Positions 1 through 7,942 of a stretch of DNA of 33,949 nucleotides are shown piece by piece. Numbering within the stretch: position 1 is the first letter of the stretch; each line of letters starts with the position of its first letter. The notes beneath the pieces are model-generated. The model saw only the letters and a program-made list of their open reading frames with translations. It ran no database searches and had not been told where the DNA came from. The translations under genes and the position numbers were made by a program. The stretch covers positions 1 through 33,949 of the forward strand of contig JBLHGU010000038.1 of the NCBI GenBank assembly GCA_047615875.1, written 5' to 3'. This DNA is from JBLHGU01 sp047615875. Its GTDB lineage: Bacteria > Pseudomonadota > Gammaproteobacteria > Arenicellales > CAJQKF01.

Positions 1-3000
1 TTTAACTTTCCGGTTGGCACTCTGCCGCTAACCTTGATTAATCCCTTAACTACAGAGACCTTGTCCGCAGTAAAGGTTCACTTGTATGAGAGATTGGCTG
101 ACGGTTCTTCGAAATGGAATAGTTATGGCTATACCAATGAAGATGGCATAATTCATTTCACACCAAGAGGATTAGGCTCAGGGGCTAAGTTTTATGCCAA
201 GGCACGTCCCTATAATGCGGGCTATGCCTATAGCACCGAAGCTTCGAGTATAGGGGCGTTCAATTTTGAAGTTGGCATGCTGCCAGTAATGCTTAGTAAT
301 CTTCTGGAAGACAGCACCCTGGTAGGTCAAAGACTCTATCTTTATGAAGTTCTTGAGGATGGCAGCAGCAAATACCGAGACTACGGCTATACCAATGCTG
401 ATGGTAAGGTAATATTTTCGCCAGGCGGCCTGGGCGAGGGAAAAGAATACTATGTCAAGGCACGGCCCTACAATCGAGGCTATGCCTATAGCGACTCGAT
501 CACAACTAGAGGGCTATTTACATTTAATGTTGGCACTCTCCCAGTAGTCGTGTCTAATCCGCTGGATGGGACTATTTTTAGCGGATTGAAAGTTTATTTA
601 TATGAGCGAACTAGCGAGGGCGAAACTAAGTATCGTTCCTATGGCTACACTGATGATGAGGGGCGAATAAGATTCACCCCGAAAAACCTCGGAAATGGTG
701 CAACATTCTTTGTAAAGGCGAAACCATACAAAACGGGTTATGCCTATAGCTCTAATATCACCGAAATTGGTGCATATGCATTTGATGTTGGCACATTGCG
801 AATCAAATTGTTTGACTTTGCCTCTAGCGAGCCTATTACCGACAGTCGTGTTTACTTATATGAGAGAGTTTCTGACGAATCCAGTGAGTACCGAGGCTAC
901 GGCTATACTGATGAAAATGGCCTAATTCATTTTACCCCCTCAGGCCTGGATGATGATCGCAGCTATTTTGCGAAAGCCCGGCCTTTTAATACCGGATATG
1001 CATATAGTGACGAAATTACTGAAAATGGTGATTTTGACTTCCCTGTTGGTACGCTGAATCTCACTGTCGTAAGTAATATTGATGGCTCCGCACTGGGAGA
1101 TAAAAAAGTTTATCTATACGAGCGTGTTGATGATGCTACAGCTGACTACGCAGCCTACGGTTACACGGATGATGATGGTCAGATTCGCTTTTCGCCCTCT
1201 GGTTTGGGCAGTGGTCGTAATTATTTTGCCAAGGCTAAAAGTCCGATTAATAGTCAATATCGCGAAAGTGATCCTTATACAGAAAAAGGTTCTTTTACTT
1301 TTCAAGTCGGCAATAGCCCCCTAGTCGTCAGCCTGGTTAATGCCATCAGTGGCGATGCCTTAGTTGATAAAAAAATCTACGTGTATGAGCTGCTGGGCGA
1401 TGATGAACGCAGTTATCGTTATCGGGCATATACCAATGACGACGGCGTAGCACTATTCGATCTGGATGGTCTCGATGAGGATAGAAAATTTGTTCTGTCT
1501 ACGACCCCCTATAATGCAGGCAGAGTTTATTCACCTGAAATAGTAAATAGTGGTGAGTTTAGATGGGAAGTTGGCACTACGCCGGTGACTCTGGTTGATG
1601 GTGATTCCAATACCATTCTGCTTGGAAAGAAGATCTATGCCTATGAGAAACTGCCAAATGGCGAGCTAAAATGGACCAAATACGGCTACACCAATTTAGC
1701 GGGTATCGTGCACTTTGATCTAGATTTCAGCAATACCAATCCATACGTCTTCTATAGCAAAAATTTATTTGGCGGGAACAAACGGTATTACAGCCCACTG
1801 ACATTCGAACCCGGCGCTGTATCTTTCATAGTAACCAGAGATGGTGACAACACACTGGATCTGACGCCACCGGCAATAGCTATAACCTCACCCGTTGACG
1901 CCGCCAATGTTACCGAGAATGGATTTACCGTTCAGGGTTTAGCGACCGATAATCGTAGTATCGATAGTGTTGTGGTTAATGTTCTAAACGGTGCGGTTTC
2001 CACAGATATCGTTGCCATTGTCGACACACTGACTTCATCGTGGTCAGCCGTAGTAGCCGATGCACTGTTTAACGATGGAGACACTTTGGTCATTACAGCG
2101 ACTGCTACAGACCTTGCCCGTAACAGCTCTGCCGCCAGTGTTAATGTGAGCGTTGTTGCGGATAATGAAGGCCCCGTAGTTAGCGTTACATCACATGTAG
2201 CAAATGACAATGTTCCGGAAACCGGATTTTTACTGGCCGGTAATGCTAACGACCTTACAGGTATCGCGAGCATGACAGCCACTATAAGTGATGTTAATGA
2301 TGCCGGCATTGCGCCAATCGGTCATGCTGTCAGTGTGGCCGGAAATGGTAACTGGACGCTGCGCATTGACAACGCAGATGTTATTCAGGGCCAGACAATT
2401 CAGATTGACCTGGATGCTCTGGATAGCAACGGTAATCCAGGCTCCACATTAATTGTGCTGAATGTTGTTACAGTAGATTTTGCCGGATTGCAGTTGATCA
2501 ATAGAATCACCTTCGGCGCAACCCCTGCCCTGTTAACAGAGGTTGAGACAATTGGAGCGGATAACTTTATTACCCAACAACTTAACCCCGCTGCACTAGA
2601 TGATACTGAGTTACAAACGCGACTGCAGTTTGTATTCCCCGGCGGATTGCCTACAACCAGTGCCGAGTTACAACGATGGGCGTTGCTGCATAAGATCTAT
2701 AGTCCGCGTCAATTACAGGAAGTCATGACCTGGTTCTGGGATAACCACTTCAACACCGATATTAATACCACACGGACCGATTACCTTGGCAATAGTGTCA
2801 GAAATTCGGCAGCCTTCGAACTGGCAGAGAATCAGGCATTTAGAAACCAGGCGTTAGGCAACTTCCGCACCTTGCTGGATATCAATGCCAAGAGTCCAAC
2901 TATGTTGATCTATCTGGACAACATAAGTAACGTGGTAGGCGACTCGAATGAAAACTATGCTCGTGAAGTTATGGAGCTAAGTACTCTAGGCGTTGATGGC

Positions 3001-3915
3001 GGCTATACAGAAACGGATGTTGAAAGCGCTGCGGAATTACTCACTGGTGGGCATTTGGATGCAACCAGTAATTTCTTCATGAACTCGGCCTTCCACAACA
3101 CGGCAATCCAAACGTTGTTCCAGGGTACACCTCAGGAAGTTACTATTGTATTTGATGGCTCGGATATTGATTCACAAACTGGCTTAATGGTAGGTGCCGG
3201 GATCAATCAGTTCAATGGACTACTAGATGCATTAGCCAGCCATCCGTCAACCGCGAATCACATCTGCACGAAACTGGTAACCTATTTCGTCAATGACACG
3301 CCGCCTGCCAGCGCAGTTGCGAGTTGTTCTGCGACTTTTCTATCCAGCAGTGCAGCGCCTGATCAAATAACTCAGGTGTTGACGACTATTTTATCCAATG
3401 AGTTTTTTGACTCGGCCAACTATCGGGCCAAAATCAAAACTCCGGTTGAATTTATAGCTAGCGCTGTACGTGGGTTACAGGCAGAGACCGATGGTAATGA
3501 CCTGCTAGGACCATTAACAGCCATGGGGGTTCGATTGTTTCAGAACCCTGTGCCAACCGGCTATTCTGAAATTGGCAGCGACTGGATTAATTCGAGCTTA
3601 TTAATCGAACGAATTAAGTGGGTTAATGACCTTGCTAGAAACGCCCCTGGCGGAACTGCATCATCAATCATCCCCATTGCGTTCTTTAGTCCAGATTATC
3701 TGACCAATGACGGCATAGTTGGATATCTATTACAGGTATCTACCGGAGATCCCGCGGCTCATGACGCCACTGGCACTACAAGTTTACAAGCACTATCTGT
3801 GTTCGGGTCCTATCGAATGGATTTGAGCAACGCTGCTAATGCAGCATTTGACGACCCTTTACTGCGACAACTTATAGGAACGTCCTTAAGTTTTCCGCAG
3901 TTTCAGTTCCAATAA
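1..3915 (+). CDS. DUF1800 family protein with large N-terminal repeat array (5' end outside window)
   Basis: The frame is open from the first base, so the gene starts upstream; the first possible start codon in the window (TTG at 34) falls mid-repeat and is not the start. Visible are 1304 residues. Residues 1-617 are tandem ~86-residue repeats with a YLYER / YGYTD-G-I-F-P / KARPYNTGYAYS pattern. Residues ~621-826 look like two Ig/cadherin-like bacterial domains (a TPPAIAITSP opening and DNEGPVVSVTS). From ~827 to the end is a DUF1800 domain: INRITFGATP, MTWFWDNHFNTD, NYAREVMELSTLG, TPVEFIASAVRGL. DUF1800 genes are normally followed by a DUF1501 gene, as here, 32 bp downstream. The domain's biochemical role is not established; secretion or surface location is inferred from the Ig-like and repeat domains. 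The repeats resemble carboxypeptidase-regulatory-like beta-sandwiches, but that is a guess. Family call firm, function unknown. Confidence 0.88.
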   Translation, partial: FNFPVGTLPLTLINPLTTETLSAVKVHLYERLADGSSKWNSYGYTNEDGIIHFTPRGLGSGAKFYAKARPYNAGYAYSTEASSIGAFNFEVGMLPVMLSNLLEDSTLVGQRLYLYEVLEDGSSKYRDYGYTNADGKVIFSPGGLGEGKEYYVKARPYNRGYAYSDSITTRGLFTFNVGTLPVVVSNPLDGTIFSGLKVYLYERTSEGETKYRSYGYTDDEGRIRFTPKNLGNGATFFVKAKPYKTGYAYSSNITEIGAYAFDVGTLRIKLFDFASSEPITDSRVYLYERVSDESSEYRGYGYTDENGLIHFTPSGLDDDRSYFAKARPFNTGYAYSDEITENGDFDFPVGTLNLTVVSNIDGSALGDKKVYLYERVDDATADYAAYGYTDDDGQIRFSPSGLGSGRNYFAKAKSPINSQYRESDPYTEKGSFTFQVGNSPLVVSLVNAISGDALVDKKIYVYELLGDDERSYRYRAYTNDDGVALFDLDGLDEDRKFVLSTTPYNAGRVYSPEIVNSGEFRWEVGTTPVTLVDGDSNTILLGKKIYAYEKLPNGELKWTKYGYTNLAGIVHFDLDFSNTNPYVFYSKNLFGGNKRYYSPLTFEPGAVSFIVTRDGDNTLDLTPPAIAITSPVDAANVTENGFTVQGLATDNRSIDSVVVNVLNGAVSTDIVAIVDTLTSSWSAVVADALFNDGDTLVITATATDLARNSSAASVNVSVVADNEGPVVSVTSHVANDNVPETGFLLAGNANDLTGIASMTATISDVNDAGIAPIGHAVSVAGNGNWTLRIDNADVIQGQTIQIDLDALDSNGNPGSTLIVLNVVTVDFAGLQLINRITFGATPALLTEVETIGADNFITQQLNPAALDDTELQTRLQFVFPGGLPTTSAELQRWALLHKIYSPRQLQEVMTWFWDNHFNTDINTTRTDYLGNSVRNSAAFELAENQAFRNQALGNFRTLLDINAKSPTMLIYLDNISNVVGDSNENYAREVMELSTLGVDGGYTETDVESAAELLTGGHLDATSNFFMNSAFHNTAIQTLFQGTPQEVTIVFDGSDIDSQTGLMVGAGINQFNGLLDALASHPSTANHICTKLVTYFVNDTPPASAVASCSATFLSSSAAPDQITQVLTTILSNEFFDSANYRAKIKTPVEFIASAVRGLQAETDGNDLLGPLTAMGVRLFQNPVPTGYSEIGSDWINSSLLIERIKWVNDLARNAPGGTASSIIPIAFFSPDYLTNDGIVGYLLQVSTGDPAAHDATGTTSLQALSVFGSYRMDLSNAANAAFDDPLLRQLIGTSLSFPQFQFQ
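73..1860 (+). repeat. Tandem 258-bp coding repeats, seven visible units
   Basis: Units begin at 73, 331, 589, 847, 1105, 1372 and 1630. All are exactly 258 bp (86 codons) except the fifth, which is 267 bp (89 codons), and the last, which is shorter and more divergent. Bases 1-72 are the tail of an eighth unit, so the array continues upstream. Each unit has a [KR]-[VIL]-Y-x-YE opening, a GYT-x-x-x-G turn, a KARPYN segment and a closing F-x-VGT. Units 1-5 are close to each other and units 6-7 drift, which suggests recent duplication in the 5' part. The repeats are protein-level; the DNA copies have diverged at synonymous sites. Confidence 0.9.
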
Positions 3916-3947
3916 TCAACCAGCTACCTAACAAGAGGAGCAGGACC

Positions 3948-5276
3948 ATGAAAAGACGACAATTTCTTCACGGACTTTTAGGCGCCGGTAGTGTGGTGGC
4001 GGGTAATTGCATCTTCCGCAACCCCATCATTCAAGCCGCACATGCGCAAAGTGTACCACCAGTTAATCCCACTTTGATAGTGATTTTCCAGCGCGGTGGC
4101 TGTGATGGTCTAAATATGATACCGCCAATAGGCGACACCGGTTATATACCACTCAGACCCACTATCTATATACCCACACCAGAATCAAATGAGGTGTTTC
4201 CGGCATTGCCCCTGGCAGATAGGCTCGGGAACCAACCGGCACCGACAGGCACCGGAACGTTCTTCGGTTTACAACCATCGTTGTCTCCATTGTTAGACAT
4301 ATACGATAATGGCAACATGGCTATTTTGCCAACTGTGCAATACGATAATGCCACTCGATCACATTTTGCCGGACAACACCGCATAGAAAGTGGTGCACCA
4401 GTAGATGATATCGATGGTTGGTTAAATCGACACATACAAGTCGCAGGATTATCAGGCCAGCTTCAAGCAGTACACTATGGCAGTAGTCTGGCCCAGGCTT
4501 TACGAGGCGATATACCGGTGCAAAGCTTTAACTCGATTAATAACTTTAATCTTGGTCTAGGCAGCGGTGATGAAGTTGCACTAACTAATGCGGTATTACC
4601 TGTGTATAACAACGCTCCGAGCCCCGCAACGGCCTATGAGACTCTGGTTCATCAATACGGGCAAGTTTTGTTTAATAACTTGAATGTTGTACAAAACATT
4701 ACCCTACCTCCACCAGTAGTAGATCCTCTCTTCCCCTATCCATCAAATGGTTATGGCAATCAATTACGAGAGCTCGCCGGGCTCATTAAATCTAATGTTG
4801 GTTTACAGGCAGCCACGGTAAACATCGGTGGTTGGGATACCCACAGTAATCAAGGCAATGGTGACCCGGCTGGCAGACAATCCCGCTCATTCGGTTCTTT
4901 TGCAGGTGGTATTCGCGCACTAGTAAATGATCTTGGTCCCTTAATGGATCAAACTGTAATTCTTACCATGTCAGAGTTTGGAAGAACATCCCTGGAAAAT
5001 GGCAGTAGAGGAACAGATCATGGCAATGCTGCAGTGTGGACTGTGATCAGCAGTCTAATACAGGGAGGTCTCTATGGGACATGGCCCGGACTTGATCCAG
5101 CCACTCAACTTTACCAGGGTCGTTATCTACAGCACACTGTAGATTTTCGCAACATTATGGGCGACATCCTGACAAATTTGTTTGGACATACAAACGGAGA
5201 TCTGGCTACATTGTTGCCAGGTCATAGTTATGGATCAATGAATCTCTTTGGACAGGATAACGTCGTTAGCGTTTAG
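3948..5276 (+). CDS. DUF1501 family protein with Tat signal
   Basis: 442 residues. The N terminus MKRRQFLHGLLGAG is a twin-arginine (RRxFL) signal followed by a hydrophobic stretch and an Ala-rich cleavage region near AAHAQS, so it is probably exported folded. The body carries DUF1501 landmarks: FQRGGCDGLN near residue 48, SHFAGQHRIESG near 145, IGGWDTHSNQ, MSEFGRTSLENGS and GTDHGNAA. The His/Asp pattern is related to the alkaline phosphatase/sulfatase superfamily, but no substrate is known for the family. A good ribosome binding site (aagaggag) ends 8 bp before the ATG. It follows the DUF1800 gene by 32 bp, almost certainly in one transcript; the pair is widespread, and a joint extracytoplasmic role is inferred. 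Confidence 0.9.
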   Translation: MKRRQFLHGLLGAGSVVAGNCIFRNPIIQAAHAQSVPPVNPTLIVIFQRGGCDGLNMIPPIGDTGYIPLRPTIYIPTPESNEVFPALPLADRLGNQPAPTGTGTFFGLQPSLSPLLDIYDNGNMAILPTVQYDNATRSHFAGQHRIESGAPVDDIDGWLNRHIQVAGLSGQLQAVHYGSSLAQALRGDIPVQSFNSINNFNLGLGSGDEVALTNAVLPVYNNAPSPATAYETLVHQYGQVLFNNLNVVQNITLPPPVVDPLFPYPSNGYGNQLRELAGLIKSNVGLQAATVNIGGWDTHSNQGNGDPAGRQSRSFGSFAGGIRALVNDLGPLMDQTVILTMSEFGRTSLENGSRGTDHGNAAVWTVISSLIQGGLYGTWPGLDPATQLYQGRYLQHTVDFRNIMGDILTNLFGHTNGDLATLLPGHSYGSMNLFGQDNVVSV

Positions 5277-5294
5277 AAAATTGAATGAGAGCCA

Positions 5295-5310
5295 GGGCCA
5301 GGGATGGCCC
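5295..5310. terminator. Possible hairpin terminator between convergent genes
   Basis: A perfect 6-bp inverted repeat, gggcca-ggga-tggccc, sits in the 61-bp gap between the convergent DUF1501 and azlD genes. The stem is GC-rich, but neither strand has a clear T-run after it, so it is only a candidate bidirectional terminator. Confidence 0.35.
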
Positions 5311-5337
5311 GATATGGTTATGTTTAGGCGCCATAGA

Positions 5338-5640
5338 CTAGAGCCCAACCCATCTAAGAAATACCACAGCACTAGCCCCAATGATAAACATAGGTATTAG
5401 TGACAGCCGCAGGGCCGCGCCACCGGCTATAACAATAGCTAGAAACTCTGCCCAACCATGACTAACCGCAGCAGGGGCGACTATGGTTGTTAGTACAGCG
5501 GCTGGAACCGCATCAAGCGCTGCCTGTACACGCGGTGAAACTGACCGCATTGTAGATATTATGAGATAGCCGCCAACCCGAGTAATATAGGTTGCCAACG
5601 CTGCGAATATAATTATCCACATGTTGGTCGATTCAATCAC
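5338..5640 (-). CDS. azlD: AzlD-type small subunit of branched-chain amino acid exporter
   Basis: 100 residues, almost all hydrophobic, with about four membrane segments. ATYITRVGGYLI near the start, then AVPAAVLTTIVAPA and a C-terminal hydrophobic helix, are typical of AzlD. AzlD partners AzlC in an inner-membrane exporter of branched-chain amino acids or analogues (known for the family in Bacillus and in the related YgaZH). The start is a GTG whose GTGA overlaps the azlC stop by 4 bp, and aggagaaattggag just upstream supplies the ribosome binding site, so translation is coupled to azlC. Last gene of the minus-strand operon. Confidence 0.87.
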   Translation of the reverse strand: MIESTNMWIIIFAALATYITRVGGYLIISTMRSVSPRVQAALDAVPAAVLTTIVAPAAVSHGWAEFLAIVIAGGAALRLSLIPMFIIGASAVVFLRWVGL

Positions 5641-6356
5641 TCCAATTTCTCCTGCACCACGATAGGCGTTGGTCGATAAATCAGAGCCGCCACAACAACA
5701 CCTGCAATGGCACCAATACTTACATGCCAGGGTGACCCCACAGTATGCCAGGCAACTATGGAAGCTATGGCACTGGCTATAACTACCGGAAACCAGTTAT
5801 TTCGTTGCCGAAAACTCATAACCAGACCAAGAAAATAAATTGGCAGAAAGAAATCTATACCGATCTCTGAATAGCCCATAATGAGCACACCAAAATAGGC
5901 CCCGATATAAGCCTCTACAATCCAGCTAAAATATAGCGGTAGTGCATAGCCAAAATACCAACCCATACTAACCCTGCCCTGCTTTAAAACCTTTAGTTCT
6001 GTTTCAGCGAATAGCGGATCAGTGAGAAAAAAGAATGCAAGAAAACGTTGTAGTGGAGGAAAATGGTGAAGATGTCGACCTATCGCTGCCGAGTATAGAA
6101 CGTGGCGAAAATTCACCGCAAAAATTGATAGAACGATTATCCAGGCAGGAATTACCTGGCCAAATAATTCTATTCCTACCATCTGGCTCGCACCGGCGAA
6201 AAGTAAGGCGCTCATCCAGACGGCTTCCGTAATTGACATGCCGTTTTCGACAGCCAGTGCACCAAAAAGAACACCAAAGGGTGCGGCGGAAAAAACTACT
6301 GGTACACTATCTTTAGCGCCAGAAAATAGTTCGGCAGACAAACCGCCAAATTTCAC
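5637..6356 (-). CDS. azlC: AzlC-type large subunit of branched-chain amino acid exporter
   Basis: 239 residues, normal length for AzlC. Membrane segments run through the protein. Family motifs include PVVFSAAPFGVLFGALAVE near residue 18, LLFAGASQMVGIELFG near 50, and FLTDPLFAETELK near 110. The protein forms the main channel of an inner-membrane amino-acid exporter with AzlD. It starts with GTG in a GTGA overlap with the stop of the upstream aminotransferase and ends in a second GTGA overlap with azlD, so all three genes are translationally coupled. The substrate cannot be read from the sequence; the aminotransferase partner hints at an amino acid or keto-acid related metabolite. Confidence 0.88.
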   Translation of the reverse strand: MKFGGLSAELFSGAKDSVPVVFSAAPFGVLFGALAVENGMSITEAVWMSALLFAGASQMVGIELFGQVIPAWIIVLSIFAVNFRHVLYSAAIGRHLHHFPPLQRFLAFFFLTDPLFAETELKVLKQGRVSMGWYFGYALPLYFSWIVEAYIGAYFGVLIMGYSEIGIDFFLPIYFLGLVMSFRQRNNWFPVVIASAIASIVAWHTVGSPWHVSIGAIAGVVVAALIYRPTPIVVQEKLE

Positions 6357-7567
6357 TGTAATGAATCAAAAACTGCCGCTACTGCGTTTTCTAGTCGATT
6401 CAAGCCTTCTTCCAAATCGGCTTCACTGATGATCAAAGAAGGTGCCATGCGTATGACATCTGGCCCAGCGACTAAAATGAAAAGCTGTTCTTCCATTGCT
6501 GCATTCAAGATGTCTCGAGCTTTACCGGAAAACTCCGCCTTTAATACCCACCCGATTAATAAACCTTTGCCGCGAATCTCATCGAATAATGGATATCGAA
6601 AATTTATGTCATTAAGCTTTGAGTCAATGACTGAGCGACGTATTGATACACCAGCCAGTAATTCTGGGTCGTTAATAATGTCCAAAACAGTGCTTGCAAC
6701 AGCTGAGGCCAAGGGATTGCCGCCATAGGTGCTGCCATGAGTTCCAACCACCATACTAGCCGCGACTTTTTCAGTTGTTAACATTGCTGCGACTGGAAAT
6801 CCACAACCAAGAGCCTTGGCGGTGGTTAATATATCCGGTACAACATCGTAATCCATATAGGCGTATAGCGAACCAGTTCTACCCATTCCACATTGTACTT
6901 CATCAAAAATTAGTAGTGCATTGTGTTCATCACATAATTCACGAGCAGCCTGCAGGAAATCCTTATCACAAGAGCGTACTCCTCCTTCACCTTGAATCGG
7001 TTCTACTATCACTGCACAGGTCTTTGTCGAAATAGCACTTCTTAAAGCTTCGATATCGTTTAATGGAAGATGGGTAATGCCAGCGGGTAGTGGTCCGAAC
7101 CCTTCGGTATATTTTGGTTGCCCACCAACACTTACAGTAAAAAATGTTCTGCCATGAAAAGAATCGTCAAACGCAATGATCTCGTGTTTACTATCATCAA
7201 AATTATCACTGGCATAACGCCTGGCTAACTTCAATCCTGCCTCATTAGCCTCGCCACCAGAATTACAAAGAAACACCTTTTCAGCAAATGTTGCTTCACA
7301 TAATTTGCTTGCCAAAGATAATGCCGGCTCATTGGTATAAATATTACTTAAGTGCCAGATGGAGTCGGCCTGTTTCTTCAGCGCCTCCACTACTGGAGGA
7401 TAGGCATGACCCAAGGCAGTAACAGCAATCCCACCACCAAAATCGATGTAACAGCGATTGTCCTGATCCCACACGCGACTTCCTTCACCGCGCACAGGAA
7501 TTACTTTAGCGGGAGAATAATTTGGGACCATATACTGGTCGAACATGTCGCGGGAGACCGAGGTCAT
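6353..7567 (-). CDS. argD: Class III aminotransferase, acetylornithine/succinylornithine type (ArgD/AstC)
   Basis: 404 residues from the ATG at 7567, close to the ~405 of ArgD/AstC. The start was chosen because a GGAG lies 7 bp upstream, MTSVSRDMFDQYMVPNYSP matches family N termini, and a promoter (-10 at 7600-7605) lies inside the longer frame that opens at 7639. PLP-dependent transamination of N-acetylornithine or N-succinylornithine with 2-oxoglutarate is the family reaction. Motifs: VIPVRGEGSRVWDQ, FHGRTFFTVSVGGQP, VEPIQGEGGVR, and the PLP lysine K251 in TTAKALGCGFP. Odd points are changes in otherwise conserved places: NSGGEANEAG (usually NSGAEANEA), DEVQCGMGR (usually T for C) and GCGFP (usually GGGFP). 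First gene of an operon with azlCD; arginine synthesis versus catabolism cannot be decided. Confidence 0.87.
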   Translation of the reverse strand: MTSVSRDMFDQYMVPNYSPAKVIPVRGEGSRVWDQDNRCYIDFGGGIAVTALGHAYPPVVEALKKQADSIWHLSNIYTNEPALSLASKLCEATFAEKVFLCNSGGEANEAGLKLARRYASDNFDDSKHEIIAFDDSFHGRTFFTVSVGGQPKYTEGFGPLPAGITHLPLNDIEALRSAISTKTCAVIVEPIQGEGGVRSCDKDFLQAARELCDEHNALLIFDEVQCGMGRTGSLYAYMDYDVVPDILTTAKALGCGFPVAAMLTTEKVAASMVVGTHGSTYGGNPLASAVASTVLDIINDPELLAGVSIRRSVIDSKLNDINFRYPLFDEIRGKGLLIGWVLKAEFSGKARDILNAAMEEQLFILVAGPDVIRMAPSLIISEADLEEGLNRLENAVAAVFDSLQ

Positions 7568-7599
7568 TTTCATACTCCAAGGAATAGATAAGGTGCCCA

Positions 7600-7628
7600 A
7601 GTATAGCCACTTGGCAGCCCTTCTCCAA
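7600..7628 (-). promoter_or_regulatory. Sigma70-like promoter for the aminotransferase-azlCD operon
   Basis: Read on the minus strand: TTGGAG (7628-7623), a 17-bp spacer, then TATACT (7605-7600). This would start transcription roughly 25 bases before the ATG at 7567, inside the longer alternative reading frame, and so supports the shorter start. Confidence 0.5.
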
Positions 7629-7639
7629 GCAGTAGCCAT

Positions 7640-7942
7640 GATTCTGTGAGGTTAACTTCGGGAGATTGCGATGTCTTCTGGGATCAACTTCTGCATCGAC
7701 CGTCTAATTGGCTTGCAGTGGTCAGCATCGACAGATAACAATAGACAACAGTTTAATCGATTCAGAAAAAATGTAATCCATCTTCGCCTGAAAATGGGAG
7801 ATAATCACCACCAAGTGGTTTCTTAAATAGTCGATCCAGGAAAATCAACAACCTGGATTGTTTCGCAAATTAAGCTTTATGCCATAAGATTAGATGAGCG
7901 GTTAACAAGCAACCTGTCATAACAAGATGGATATGAAAAACC
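7640..7942. other. Divergent intergenic region, 303 bp, with an inverted repeat at 7834-7858
   Basis: No gene is supported here. The region separates the minus-strand aminotransferase operon from the plus-strand efflux operon. It holds a perfect 7-bp inverted repeat, ATCCAGG (7834-7840) and CCTGGAT (7852-7858), with an 11-bp spacer, and a smaller dyad, ACCAC-caa-GTGGT, at 7807-7819. Either could be an operator for the efflux operon, but no regulator gene is adjacent. No convincing -35/-10 pair for the plus-strand operon was found. Confidence 0.4.

Noticed and set aside
73..1860. CRISPR array or mobile repeat element
   Set aside because: The repeats are 258-bp in-frame coding units without spacers.
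1932..2309. Long minus-strand open frame inside the DUF1800 gene
   Set aside because: Shadow of the plus-strand gene; no family similarity, no ribosome binding site, and the plus strand has clear domain motifs.
7568..7639. N-terminal extension of the aminotransferase from the ATG at 7639
   Set aside because: The ATG at 7567 has a well-placed ribosome binding site and matches family N termini, and a -35/-10 promoter overlaps the extension.
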